Source of the DNA: RGIG9041 sp045612565
Lineage (GTDB): Bacteria; Bacillota; Clostridia; Oscillospirales; QAKW01
Length of the DNA stretch: 47,020 nucleotides
NCBI GenBank assembly: GCA_045612565.1
Contig: JAZKZG010000053.1
Coordinates: forward strand, 1-47,020
Direction of reading: 5' to 3'
This document shows, piece after piece, positions 1-7,842 of the stretch. The notes below the pieces were generated by a model. That model made no database searches, had not been told where the DNA came from, and saw nothing but the letters and a program-made list of their open reading frames with translations. Each line of letters opens with the position of its first letter. Positions within the stretch are counted from its first letter, which is position 1. Position numbers and translations under genes: made by a program.

Positions 1-3000
1 GGCTCGGGTTGAGGTTTGGGAAGTTTTGACCCAACATCAGACACAGTCTCTTTTATACCACAAACAGAGCAGACACGTGTTTTTGTACCATCTTTTTCGA
101 TAGTTGCGTTTTTGTCCGAAATATATTCATTAAACGCGTGAGTTATTTGTCTTTTGCTTCCGCAAACGTCACAATCGGTATCGCAATCGTTTGCATATTT
201 ATGAGTAGTATTACGTGCTTCAAAGCATTTATCGCATAAGGGATCACAATCGTTGTCATATATATGACCTTCTATCTCTCTTACATAACCGCAGTTACAA
301 TCCGCATCGCACACCGTACTAAAATTGTGTGGATTAGTATTTAAAATTTCGTTGCAATAAACACATTTATCAAAATGATTTTCACTGTCAAAAACAGGCT
401 TGTAATCGTGGTCGCAGTAAATCTCAATTATAAAGTTCCAACTGTTGTCATTATAGGTAACAGTCAGTGTCTTTTGACCAATTTCGGTTGTATCAAATCC
501 CGACACCATATCGGATGTTACGTTGATTCGCTCACTATCACCGATATTATATGAGATTATTATAACAAAACCGTCAAGATTTAGATTTTGTTCGCCAAGT
601 TTACATTTAATAGTCTCTGTGGGACGTACAAACTCAATTTCTGTTTGTTTTCTGTCAAAATCCATCGTTTTTAAAACAGGATATTGATAGAAAGGCTTGT
701 CACTCATTTCCCAGACATTTTCAAAGTCAAAGCCTACATATGTCTGTTGACTTTGCATTTGCTCCTGTGTACAGGCTGTGCCGTAAATACCTTGTTGATC
801 TGATATATAATAACAATTGGTGCTGTTATTCTTATACCAACCCGAAAGATAGCCCTTATTGAGTGTAGCATCATATGACCTTACCGATGCGTCAGCCTCA
901 CCCACATTATAACAGCATTCCATCGGGGCACTTATACCTGCAATTCCGCCGATATAACAATAATATGAGCCGTGGCTTGTAAGATTGCCCGAATTAAAGC
1001 TGTTTTCAGTTTTTGTACCTTCTGCATTTTCACCGCAGATGCCACCGACATATGTGTACCCTGCCTCGTTTTTGGTAGATATATTTGCTGTATTTGCACA
1101 GCGAGTGATTTTTCCGCTGATAGCGTTACCTACTATACCGCCTGTATATAACTTTGATGTTAAATCATATGACGTTGCCGTAATCTTACCCATATTTAAA
1201 CAGTCGGCAACTTCTTTTTGAGTGTAACCTGCAATACCGCCGATATAGCACTCATATCCGCTGTAACCCGAAACCGATGCATTATTCTGACAGCCTGTTA
1301 TTTTAACATTTGCATTTGCTACAATACCGCCTGCGTAGCAAATTGTCAGATTCGAGTCTGTTTCCGCTTGTGATACTATAATACCGTTATTTACACAGTT
1401 TTCAATTGGTGTATATGCACTTGTACTGTTTGATGCAAGTATGCCTGCGGCATATACGTTGCTTTTAAGGCTCGATGCATTGAGGCAGTATGCGTCTATG
1501 ATGGCATTGTTAACACAATTTGTAATTTCACAGGTGTCTGCCGATGCGATAATACCTGCAGCACGAATGTAAGAGGTTGTTCCGGGAGTGGTACCTCTTG
1601 ATTCGATAAGGTCGTTATTGGTGCAGTTTATAATATCACTGAAAGAACCGTCTGCAACAATACCTGCAATTTTACAAACATTAGAACTTACGCTATTACG
1701 ACGTACACCACCCGAAAGATAACCGTAATTATGACAGTTTTCGATTATATCATAATCGCTGTCAGCTACAATACCCGCTACGCTTACACCTCTGTTGGCA
1801 CTATTGTCATAGCCGTAAAGTTGTCCTTTGTTTGTGCAGTTATAAAAACGTCCGTATCTTGATGTTGCAGCAATACCGCCGATATTGATAATACCGCCGT
1901 AATAGTCATTTTCAATATGGATTTTTACGCTGTTTGTACAGTTTGAAAACAATCCGCCGTCATTGTATCTTACAAAACCTGCCGCCGAACCGCCGACAAT
2001 TTGCGACTGCTTATTTATTATCTCTATATCGCCTATAATTTCAAGGTCATAGATATTACCCGTATTGTAACCTATAAAATATGCGCAGTCACACGCATCT
2101 TTTGTAGAATACATTTTGAGATTGTGGATAGCCTTACCGTTTCCGTTAATATCACCGTAGAACGATTCTATCTGCTTCCAGCCAAAACCATCGTTATAAA
2201 AATCGCCGCCTCTTATATAGTCGGCATCGGTAAACTTGATATCATTCAAGAGTATAAAACAAGCATCATCATACTTGCGTATGTTATCAAGATGATATTT
2301 ATCCGCAATCTGATAAGGGTTAAACACTGAGCCGTTGCCACCCGCAAAATCAGTGGTATTCTCGGGCGAATTATCTATAAGAAGAGAGTAATCAAGCGTA
2401 GTGCCTTTAAGAACGGGGAATTTATATTTGCCGTCACCCATTTCCCACGTGTTTTCAAAATCATAGTTTTTAAATGTATCCTGTGACGAAAGCATTCCGT
2501 AAGTGGATATACAACCGATATTATTATCATAACTTCCGTTAAGACAATAGTTATCTGAAAAGGTATCGGCAGAATATGCACTTGCAATAATACCGCCTTT
2601 ATTTATGTAGTCGCGGCCTTCGCCTTCAAGTTTTCCTATATTGTAACAGTTGTATACATTATTACCCACTGCTACAATTCCTCCAACCGACTTGGGATAT
2701 GAACTTGAAAGTTTTTGGGTGGCACAAATAGTACCGATATTAAAACAGTTCTTTACGGTTGCAGAGTTATCGCCAACAATACCGCCGGCATTTCTACCTG
2801 CTGTAATAAAACCCGCATTAAAACAGCGCGAAACGTTTGCCCTGTTATCACCGACAATACCACCTGCCAACATTTCGGTCTGTATACTTACATAGTTACC
2901 CGAAAGTTCAACGATGCCTTCGTTTAATGCAACAATACCGCCCACAACATCCGAGTTGATGTTGATATCATAACCGCTATCCAGTTTTACTGTGATTTTT

Positions 3001-3530
3001 CCTGTTGCGGTACAATTTTGTACAATACCTGTCGAATAATTACACGCCGCAACAGCAGCAACGCAATAACGTGCCGAATTAATACCCGAATAGTTTTTCA
3101 AAACACTTATATTAATGTTTTCAAAGTTGATATTTTTAACAGTACCGCGGTTTTCACCAATAAATGCAAGGTACGTTCTGTACTCGGTATCTGATTTGTT
3201 TATGCAAAGGTTTTTTATGCTGTGTCCGTCGCCGTCAAGCACACCGTAAAAATATGAAATCGGTGTCCATAACCGTCCGTCATTGTAAAAACTACCGCCG
3301 ACAGAAAAATCGCCCTCGGTAAATTCGATGTCCGAAGTCAGTTTAAAATGCGCATTTCTATATTCGGAATTACGTAATAAATCAAGTTGGCTTGTTGTGT
3401 TGACAAGATACGGATCGCTTTCGGTACCACTGCCACCCGCAAAACCAGTTGTGTCGGCAAAAGACAACGAAGGAATTAAGCCAAACATCATTATAAAAAC
3501 AGTCAAAACAGCAATAATTCTTTTTTTCAT
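1..3530 (-). CDS. Secreted GLUG-repeat surface protein, 3' end beyond window
   Basis: The frame stays open from the ATG at 3528-3530 to the left edge, giving about 1176 residues with no stop. It starts with a clear signal peptide (MKKRIIAVLTV..., cleavage likely after LSFA) and has a GGGAG ribosome site upstream. Two large homologous units follow, at about residues 33-390 and 393-945. Each opens with FAGG(S/N)G...(D/N)PY and closes with WEM.D......PVLK, and each is packed with GGI(V/A)-type turns and repeated N(C/Y)(F/Y/T)N segments typical of GLUG-motif beta-helical surface proteins. Next comes a short Ig-like stretch (about 957-1020), then Cys-rich repeats of the CD.DC..C kind (about 1030-1130), then a Pro-rich linker at the edge. 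The Cys-rich and linker part resembles that of the SLH protein at 23608-25779, so a C-terminal SLH cell-wall anchor outside the window is likely (inference). Likely an adhesin or surface-layer-associated protein. Ligand unknown. Confidence 0.85.
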   Translation of the reverse strand, partial: MKKRIIAVLTVFIMMFGLIPSLSFADTTGFAGGSGTESDPYLVNTTSQLDLLRNSEYRNAHFKLTSDIEFTEGDFSVGGSFYNDGRLWTPISYFYGVLDGDGHSIKNLCINKSDTEYRTYLAFIGENRGTVKNINFENINISVLKNYSGINSARYCVAAVAACNYSTGIVQNCTATGKITVKLDSGYDININSDVVGGIVALNEGIVELSGNYVSIQTEMLAGGIVGDNRANVSRCFNAGFITAGRNAGGIVGDNSATVKNCFNIGTICATQKLSSSYPKSVGGIVAVGNNVYNCYNIGKLEGEGRDYINKGGIIASAYSADTFSDNYCLNGSYDNNIGCISTYGMLSSQDTFKNYDFENTWEMGDGKYKFPVLKGTTLDYSLLIDNSPENTTDFAGGNGSVFNPYQIADKYHLDNIRKYDDACFILLNDIKFTDADYIRGGDFYNDGFGWKQIESFYGDINGNGKAIHNLKMYSTKDACDCAYFIGYNTGNIYDLEIIGDIEIINKQSQIVGGSAAGFVRYNDGGLFSNCTNSVKIHIENDYYGGIINIGGIAATSRYGRFYNCTNKGQLYGYDNSANRGVSVAGIVADSDYDIIENCHNYGYLSGGVRRNSVSSNVCKIAGIVADGSFSDIINCTNNDLIESRGTTPGTTSYIRAAGIIASADTCEITNCVNNAIIDAYCLNASSLKSNVYAAGILASNSTSAYTPIENCVNNGIIVSQAETDSNLTICYAGGIVANANVKITGCQNNASVSGYSGYECYIGGIAGYTQKEVADCLNMGKITATSYDLTSKLYTGGIVGNAISGKITRCANTANISTKNEAGYTYVGGICGENAEGTKTENSFNSGNLTSHGSYYCYIGGIAGISAPMECCYNVGEADASVRSYDATLNKGYLSGWYKNNSTNCYYISDQQGIYGTACTQEQMQSQQTYVGFDFENVWEMSDKPFYQYPVLKTMDFDRKQTEIEFVRPTETIKCKLGEQNLNLDGFVIIISYNIGDSERINVTSDMVSGFDTTEIGQKTLTVTYNDNSWNFIIEIYCDHDYKPVFDSENHFDKCVYCNEILNTNPHNFSTVCDADCNCGYVREIEGHIYDNDCDPLCDKCFEARNTTHKYANDCDTDCDVCGSKRQITHAFNEYISDKNATIEKDGTKTRVCSVCGIKETVSDVGSKLPKPQPE

Positions 3531-3562
3531 ATTTCTTACTCCCGAAACATAATGTTAAATTC

Positions 3563-3590
3563 AGTATATCATATAATTTTAAAATTGCAA
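3563..3590 (-). promoter_or_regulatory. Promoter for the GLUG surface protein
   Basis: On the minus strand TTGCAA (3590-3585) and TATACT (3568-3563) are separated by 16 bases and lie about 35 bases upstream of the start codon at 3530. This is a good vegetative-sigma promoter by eye. Confidence 0.6.
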
Positions 3591-3606
3591 ATCATACACA
3601 ACAAAA

Positions 3607-3633
3607 ACAGGCACCGCATACGGCGGTGCCTGT
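3607..3633 (-). terminator. 11-bp GC-rich hairpin, terminator on the minus strand
   Basis: Arms 3607-3617 and 3623-3633 pair perfectly over 11 bp around a 5-base loop. Read on the minus strand the hairpin is followed by TTTTTG, as in an intrinsic terminator for the gene ending at 3858. On the plus strand there is no T-run. There it could instead be the 5' hairpin of the RNA candidate at 3641-3804, since a TATAAT lies at 3572-3577 on that strand. Confidence 0.55.
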
Positions 3634-3640
3634 CCCGGTA

Positions 3641-3804
3641 ATTTGACAGCATCCATTTTTAGGGGGATATGATTCACGGCAACAGGACAAAGTTTGCCGT
3701 AAACATTGGAACTAAATGAACATGAGAGACAAAGACAACCTGAAGGAGTTACTTTACGAGGGATAAACTAACTGTTTAAAGAGAGAAATGGCTGTCATTT
3801 TTTT
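3641..3804 (+). ncRNA. Structured RNA candidate, class unassigned
   Basis: No gene of reasonable size fits here. TGACAGC at 3644-3650 pairs with GCTGTCA at 3791-3797, and flanking bases (CCATTT with AAATGG) extend the closing helix across a small bulge. Seven T residues follow at 3798-3804, as at the 3' end of an intrinsically terminated RNA. Inside, ACGGCAA (3676-3682) pairs with TTGCCGT (3694-3700) around an 11-base loop. A plus-strand TATAAT at 3572-3577 could start the transcript, which would then include the hairpin at 3607-3633 (about 220 nt). Long-range closing helices of this kind occur in 6S RNA and other 150-220 nt RNAs such as the raiA motif, but I cannot assign a family. The strand is favoured by the T-run but not proven. 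Confidence 0.45.
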
Positions 3805-3857
3805 GCGGATGCCATCATACTTCCATATATTATATGTCGCGAGAAAGCAAAAATGTT

Positions 3858-4529
3858 TCAAATTATATAAAAAAATATCGAAAAAAATTGTAAAATGCTT
3901 CCGAGTAACACAAAAATATGAAAAATGCTGTGCATATAACGGCATTTTTTGCCAAAGCCGTAAATAACCGCACCGACTGTATAGGCAATACCGCCCGCCA
4001 AAAGATATAAAAGTCCTTCGCGTGAGATTGCCCGCATTGCGATGGGTGCAGCGACTACAATGCACCAACCCATACCAATATAGCATATCATCGAAAGTAC
4101 AGCGTACTTTTTAAGGTCAATTGCAGTAAAGACCGAAGCGATTGCGCCGAGTCCCCATACAACACCAAAAAGCACCCATGCCCACGCAGACGACTCTTTT
4201 CGTATTGCACAAAACAGTATCGGTGTATACGTACCGCCTATCAAAAGATAAATGGTGCAGTGGTCAATTACCTGCATAATCTTTTTTGCAAAGGGTGACT
4301 TTAGTCCGTGATAAACACTCGACACAGTGTATAACATAATCATCGACCCACCGTAAATTGCCGAACCCACCACCGCCCACACATCGCGGTGAATTGCCGA
4401 TAAAATAACACACAGAACAAGTGCTATGATGCCAAAGCCACCGCCAACAATGTGTGTTACCGTATTAAATATTTCTTCGCCCCTTGTATAGTCGGGCAAA
4501 TGTCTGTCTTTAATTTTTGTTCTTGTCAT
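3858..4529 (-). CDS. Hemolysin III / PAQR-family membrane protein (TrhA-like)
   Basis: The protein has 223 residues, the usual size for this family, and about seven hydrophobic segments. Family signatures are visible: the HIVGGGFG segment near the N-terminus, SSVYHGL, DHCTIYLLIGGTYTP and the final H.IFHIFV helix, whose histidines would bind a metal. The family is an integral membrane relative of adiponectin receptors. In bacteria it is linked to membrane-fluidity homeostasis, and the hemolysin name is historical. I chose the ATG at 4529, 8 bases after AAAGGAG. The in-frame GTG at 4535 would sit only 2 bases from that site. The gene stands alone, convergent to the RNA candidate and divergent from the lipoprotein at 4739. 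Confidence 0.85.
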   Translation of the reverse strand: MTRTKIKDRHLPDYTRGEEIFNTVTHIVGGGFGIIALVLCVILSAIHRDVWAVVGSAIYGGSMIMLYTVSSVYHGLKSPFAKKIMQVIDHCTIYLLIGGTYTPILFCAIRKESSAWAWVLFGVVWGLGAIASVFTAIDLKKYAVLSMICYIGMGWCIVVAAPIAMRAISREGLLYLLAGGIAYTVGAVIYGFGKKCRYMHSIFHIFVLLGSILQFFSIFFYII

Positions 4530-4614
4530 AGTCACATCTCCTTTGGTACAATAGTATCAAAGGGTGGCGGTAGACTCAACCTACCGTTGCATTTTGATTC
4601 TATACCACCAAAAC

Positions 4615-4656
4615 ACACGCAGTAGAGCAAAAATTCCGCACTCTACCCACAGTAGA
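4615..4656. repeat. Imperfect 12-bp direct repeat in a divergent promoter region
   Basis: ACACGCAGTAGA (4615-4626) and ACCCACAGTAGA (4645-4656) are spaced exactly 30 bp apart, about three helical turns, between the divergent genes at 4529 and 4739. Each copy is followed by GCAAAAA or AAGCAAAAA. This could be a paired binding site for a regulator of either gene. The evidence is weak. Confidence 0.3.
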
Positions 4657-4738
4657 AAAGCAAAAAACTTCAATTTTTTATAAAATTTGAAACATTTTTT
4701 GGCTTTGATGTGTTATATATACAAAAGGAGGTTTTGTT

Positions 4739-5920
4739 ATGAAAAAACTCATTTCTTATTTACTTATTGTAATATTGACACTATCTTTTACTTCCTGTAA
4801 AAGCAAAATCATATCAGACACACCTGTTGATGTTCCCAAAAGCGAAGATACGCCATATATGACCGATGATATGGATAATCAGAAACTGCTTGGCAATGCT
4901 CCTAATTCACTGACTGAGGATGATAAAAAAATACTGACTAATATCGCGAACAGTAAAAATCCCGTTGTCACAGTCTCGACGCCGATTGACAATGCTTCAC
5001 CCGAATTTAAGTTTTTTTATCGGGCAGAGGGAGAAAATGCAAAAGCGCTCATAGAACTTGTTTCCGGTTTTGAGTACACAGGTGAGCGGTGTATGTGTAT
5101 TGCCGAGCATTATATTTATGTTAACAGTGATAACCGCGAGTTTGTATTTGGTATAAAATTTGATCCGAACGACGCCGTTGAAAGCATTGAATACGGTCCC
5201 AACGCATATATCCCTGCACCTCAGGAGGCGGACCGACTTAGTGACCTTTTAGATAAAATAGCCGTAAAAGAAAACTACAGATCGGTTGAAGGCAAAGAAA
5301 ACAATGTGACTCTTATCAAACGTGACGGCAACAATTTTGTATGGTACTCGTTTAAAAATGCCGATGCTGACAGACTTTTGGAACTTACAATGGGTATTGA
5401 ACTCACAAATTCAGCAATGACTGACGGCATCGACTGCGGTATAATCGAAACAAGTATAAAACTTGCACTCGACTGCGACAAGCCGTATGTATATTCAAAC
5501 GAAAAGTCGGAGTATCTTACCAATGCGCTGATAAAAGAATTAAAAGGTATTTTAGAACGCAACTGCGTAAAGGAAAATATATATGATTATCCTGACGGCA
5601 AGGCACCTGTATTTATAAAGACGGGTGATAAACAGTATAAGTTTGCAAACGAGATGTCGGAATTTTTAATTAACTACGATGTGCTTTATAACAATTTCGT
5701 CAAGGATGAACAATGTAACTGTCCCAAGCAATACAGAGTTAATTATAACTATTACGGATATGAAAACAGTCCGCACAGAGCTTACAATATAGGTTTTGTG
5801 GACGGAGTCGCTCATTTAAAAGATGATAACGGCATTCATATCGTAATGTCGCAAAAAGACAGTCTTTATTTAAAAGAAATTATAGAAAAAAACTGCACAG
5901 ATCAAAATATTGTTAAATAA
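4739..5920 (+). CDS. Putative lipoprotein of unknown function
   Basis: The protein has 393 residues, with a lipoprotein signal peptide of about 20 residues ending in the lipobox SFTSC. It should therefore be lipid-anchored on the outer face of the membrane. The rest is soluble and acidic, and I recognise no catalytic motif. Two stretches look alike: around residues 75-175 and again after 260 there is a short domain ending in a Tyr/Asn-rich strand. A strong AAAGGAGG site lies 7 bases before the ATG. The gene is monocistronic and ends in a bidirectional terminator. Function unknown. Confidence 0.8.
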   Translation: MKKLISYLLIVILTLSFTSCKSKIISDTPVDVPKSEDTPYMTDDMDNQKLLGNAPNSLTEDDKKILTNIANSKNPVVTVSTPIDNASPEFKFFYRAEGENAKALIELVSGFEYTGERCMCIAEHYIYVNSDNREFVFGIKFDPNDAVESIEYGPNAYIPAPQEADRLSDLLDKIAVKENYRSVEGKENNVTLIKRDGNNFVWYSFKNADADRLLELTMGIELTNSAMTDGIDCGIIETSIKLALDCDKPYVYSNEKSEYLTNALIKELKGILERNCVKENIYDYPDGKAPVFIKTGDKQYKFANEMSEFLINYDVLYNNFVKDEQCNCPKQYRVNYNYYGYENSPHRAYNIGFVDGVAHLKDDNGIHIVMSQKDSLYLKEIIEKNCTDQNIVK

Positions 5921-5942
5921 AAAAGACCCTAATGGGTCTTTT
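5921..5942. terminator. Bidirectional terminator between lipoprotein and LysR genes
   Basis: Arms 5921-5929 and 5934-5942 (AAAAGACCC / GGGTCTTTT) form a 9-bp hairpin with loop TAAT, flanked by A and T runs that work in both directions. The stop codon of the minus-strand LysR gene lies inside it. Confidence 0.85.
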
Positions 5943-6810
5943 TTATTATGTTTATAAGCGCCGAAACTGCAGGTGATACCCAACGGCTTTTGTGACACAG
6001 CACCTGAGAGTAATACTCCTGCGGCGCAATATCGACGTCAATTTTTACAAGTTCACCGCTTTGCAACTTGTCAATTATTGCATACTCGGGCAAAAATGCA
6101 ATGCCCATTCCGCTCTTTACAAGTTCTGTAATAACAAAAACGCTGTCCACCTCTACAGAGGCATTTACAACAACACTATGCTTAGCCGCGATTTGTTTTA
6201 AACGCGTATAGCACACACCCTCGCGCTCAGTAACCAAAAAATCGTGCAACATCAGTTCGCTTACATCAACGTGCTTTTTTGTTGCAAGTGGGTGTCCATT
6301 TGCACAAACAAAAACAATATGCTCTTTTTTAGTATCATAGCAACAGATATCAGGATCAGTGTTGAGATCGGCTGAGGTGTATACAATATCAAGCTGGTTT
6401 TGTTTAAGTTCTTTTAAAAGTTGTGTGGTATGTCCGGTTGTTATGCACAATTCAATATCGTGATACTCTTTTTTAAACCGCGGTAAAATTTTCATAAGTT
6501 TTGCAAACATAACAGACTCAGGCACACCCACACGCAGTCTGCCGCGCTCTCGGCTTTTATTCTGCGCCATTGTCTGTGCCTTGTTTGCAACGTGTAACAA
6601 TTCATACGCATAATTTAAAAACTCTTTTCCAAACGATGTCAACGAAATTTTTTTGCCAATCCTGTCAAAAAGCGGAAATCCCAGTTCACCCTCAAGTTGC
6701 TGAATTTGCATTGTAACCGTTGACTGTACATAGCTTAGTTGTTCTGCCGCCTTTGTAAAACTTTCAAGTTCGGCAGCCTTGACAAATGTTTTTACGCAAC
6801 GTAAGTCCAT
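5929..6810 (-). CDS. LysR-family transcriptional regulator
   Basis: The protein has 293 residues, the standard LTTR length. Residues 1-62 form the winged HTH (MDLRCVKTFVKAAELESFT..AAEQLSYVQSTVTMQIQQLE...G.PLFDR). The effector-binding domain starts near residue 90 (RLRVGVPESV) and continues to the end (GMGIAFLPEYAI). AAAGGAG lies 7 bases before the ATG. It is divergent from the YitT-type membrane protein at 6927, and LTTRs usually control the divergent neighbour as well as themselves. That membrane protein is therefore the likely target. The effector cannot be read from sequence. Confidence 0.92.
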   Translation of the reverse strand: MDLRCVKTFVKAAELESFTKAAEQLSYVQSTVTMQIQQLEGELGFPLFDRIGKKISLTSFGKEFLNYAYELLHVANKAQTMAQNKSRERGRLRVGVPESVMFAKLMKILPRFKKEYHDIELCITTGHTTQLLKELKQNQLDIVYTSADLNTDPDICCYDTKKEHIVFVCANGHPLATKKHVDVSELMLHDFLVTEREGVCYTRLKQIAAKHSVVVNASVEVDSVFVITELVKSGMGIAFLPEYAIIDKLQSGELVKIDVDIAPQEYYSQVLCHKSRWVSPAVSALINIIKKTH

Positions 6811-6926
6811 AATATATCTCCTTTTTATGTATCAAAAAAAACGATGATTGTTATTCAAAACATTCGCTTTTAAAATAATACTTTTCAAATTATACTGTTG
6901 TTATGACAAAAAAACAAGGAGTAATT

Positions 6927-7817
6927 ATGAAAAAATATTTAAAAACTCTCGCATCGTATGTGACAATTATAGCAGTGGCGATTTTACTTGCCGTAAACTA
7001 TCACATTTTTATTATTGAAAACAACTTTGCACCAGCAGGTCTTAATGGTATTGCAACAATGGTACAGTATAAAACGGGATTTAGCATAAGTTATATGTCA
7101 CTTCTCATAAATATACCGCTTTGTATACTCGCCTATTTTTTAATAAACTGCGACTTTGCATTAAAAAATCTTGCCTTTACGCTTGCCTACTCGTTCTCCT
7201 ATTTGTATATGCAGAATTTTGACCTCAGCTACCTCAAGTACGATGCACAAGGTCACGATACCATTTTCCCTGTTATAATAAGCGGAATAATAAGCGGATA
7301 TGTATACGGCATCTGCTTTAAAAACAATTCAACTTCAGGGGGCTTGGCAATAGTTTCAAAATACATAAGCAAGATTCGCCCCAACGCCAACTTTTTTTAT
7401 GTAACCTTTGCTTTAAACGGGATTGTGGCGATAGCCTCGCTTTTTGTTTACACTGACGGAAATTCAATAAGCTATAAGCCTGTTGCTCTATGTATCGGCT
7501 ATTGCTTTATTTCCAACTTTGTCGGTAACTATATCATAAAAGGTACAAAAACCGCCTATAAATTTACGGTAATCACTACTCATCCCGAAGAAATAGCAAA
7601 CGAGATAACCCATATTTTAAAGCATGGCGCTACAAAAATTTCGGCAATCGGAGGATACACAGGCGACGAAAAAACTGTTCTGATTTGCGTTGTAAACAAA
7701 CATCAGCTTGTCGATTTCAAAAGAATAATTGATAAATACGACAACACATTTTCATTCTATGAACAGGTAAACGAAACATACGGCAACTTTAAAACAATAA
7801 AGAGCAGATTGGTATAA
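6927..7817 (+). CDS. YitT-family integral membrane protein (DUF161 + DUF2179)
   Basis: The protein has 296 residues from the ATG at 6927, which has AAGGAG 5 bases upstream. An ATG at 6903 adds eight residues but has no ribosome site. Five to six hydrophobic helices are followed by a soluble domain from about residue 215 (KFTVITTHPEEIANEITHIL..GATKISAIGGYTGDEKTVL). This is the usual layout of the YitT/YpjC family, a membrane domain plus a C-terminal DUF2179 domain. The asparagine- and glycine-rich first segment (FAPAGLNGIATM) is typical. The substrate is not established for the family. It is divergent from the LysR gene, its probable regulator. Confidence 0.88.
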   Translation: MKKYLKTLASYVTIIAVAILLAVNYHIFIIENNFAPAGLNGIATMVQYKTGFSISYMSLLINIPLCILAYFLINCDFALKNLAFTLAYSFSYLYMQNFDLSYLKYDAQGHDTIFPVIISGIISGYVYGICFKNNSTSGGLAIVSKYISKIRPNANFFYVTFALNGIVAIASLFVYTDGNSISYKPVALCIGYCFISNFVGNYIIKGTKTAYKFTVITTHPEEIANEITHILKHGATKISAIGGYTGDEKTVLICVVNKHQLVDFKRIIDKYDNTFSFYEQVNETYGNFKTIKSRLV

Positions 7818-7827
7818 TCTGCTCTTT
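7799..7827. terminator. 12-bp perfect hairpin terminator
   Basis: AAAGAGCAGATT (7799-7810) pairs with 7816-7827 around a 5-base loop. A/T runs on both sides suit the convergent genes ending at 7817 and 7843. The stop codon of the YitT gene is inside the hairpin. Confidence 0.85.
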
Positions 7828-7842
7828 ATTTATTGTATGTAA

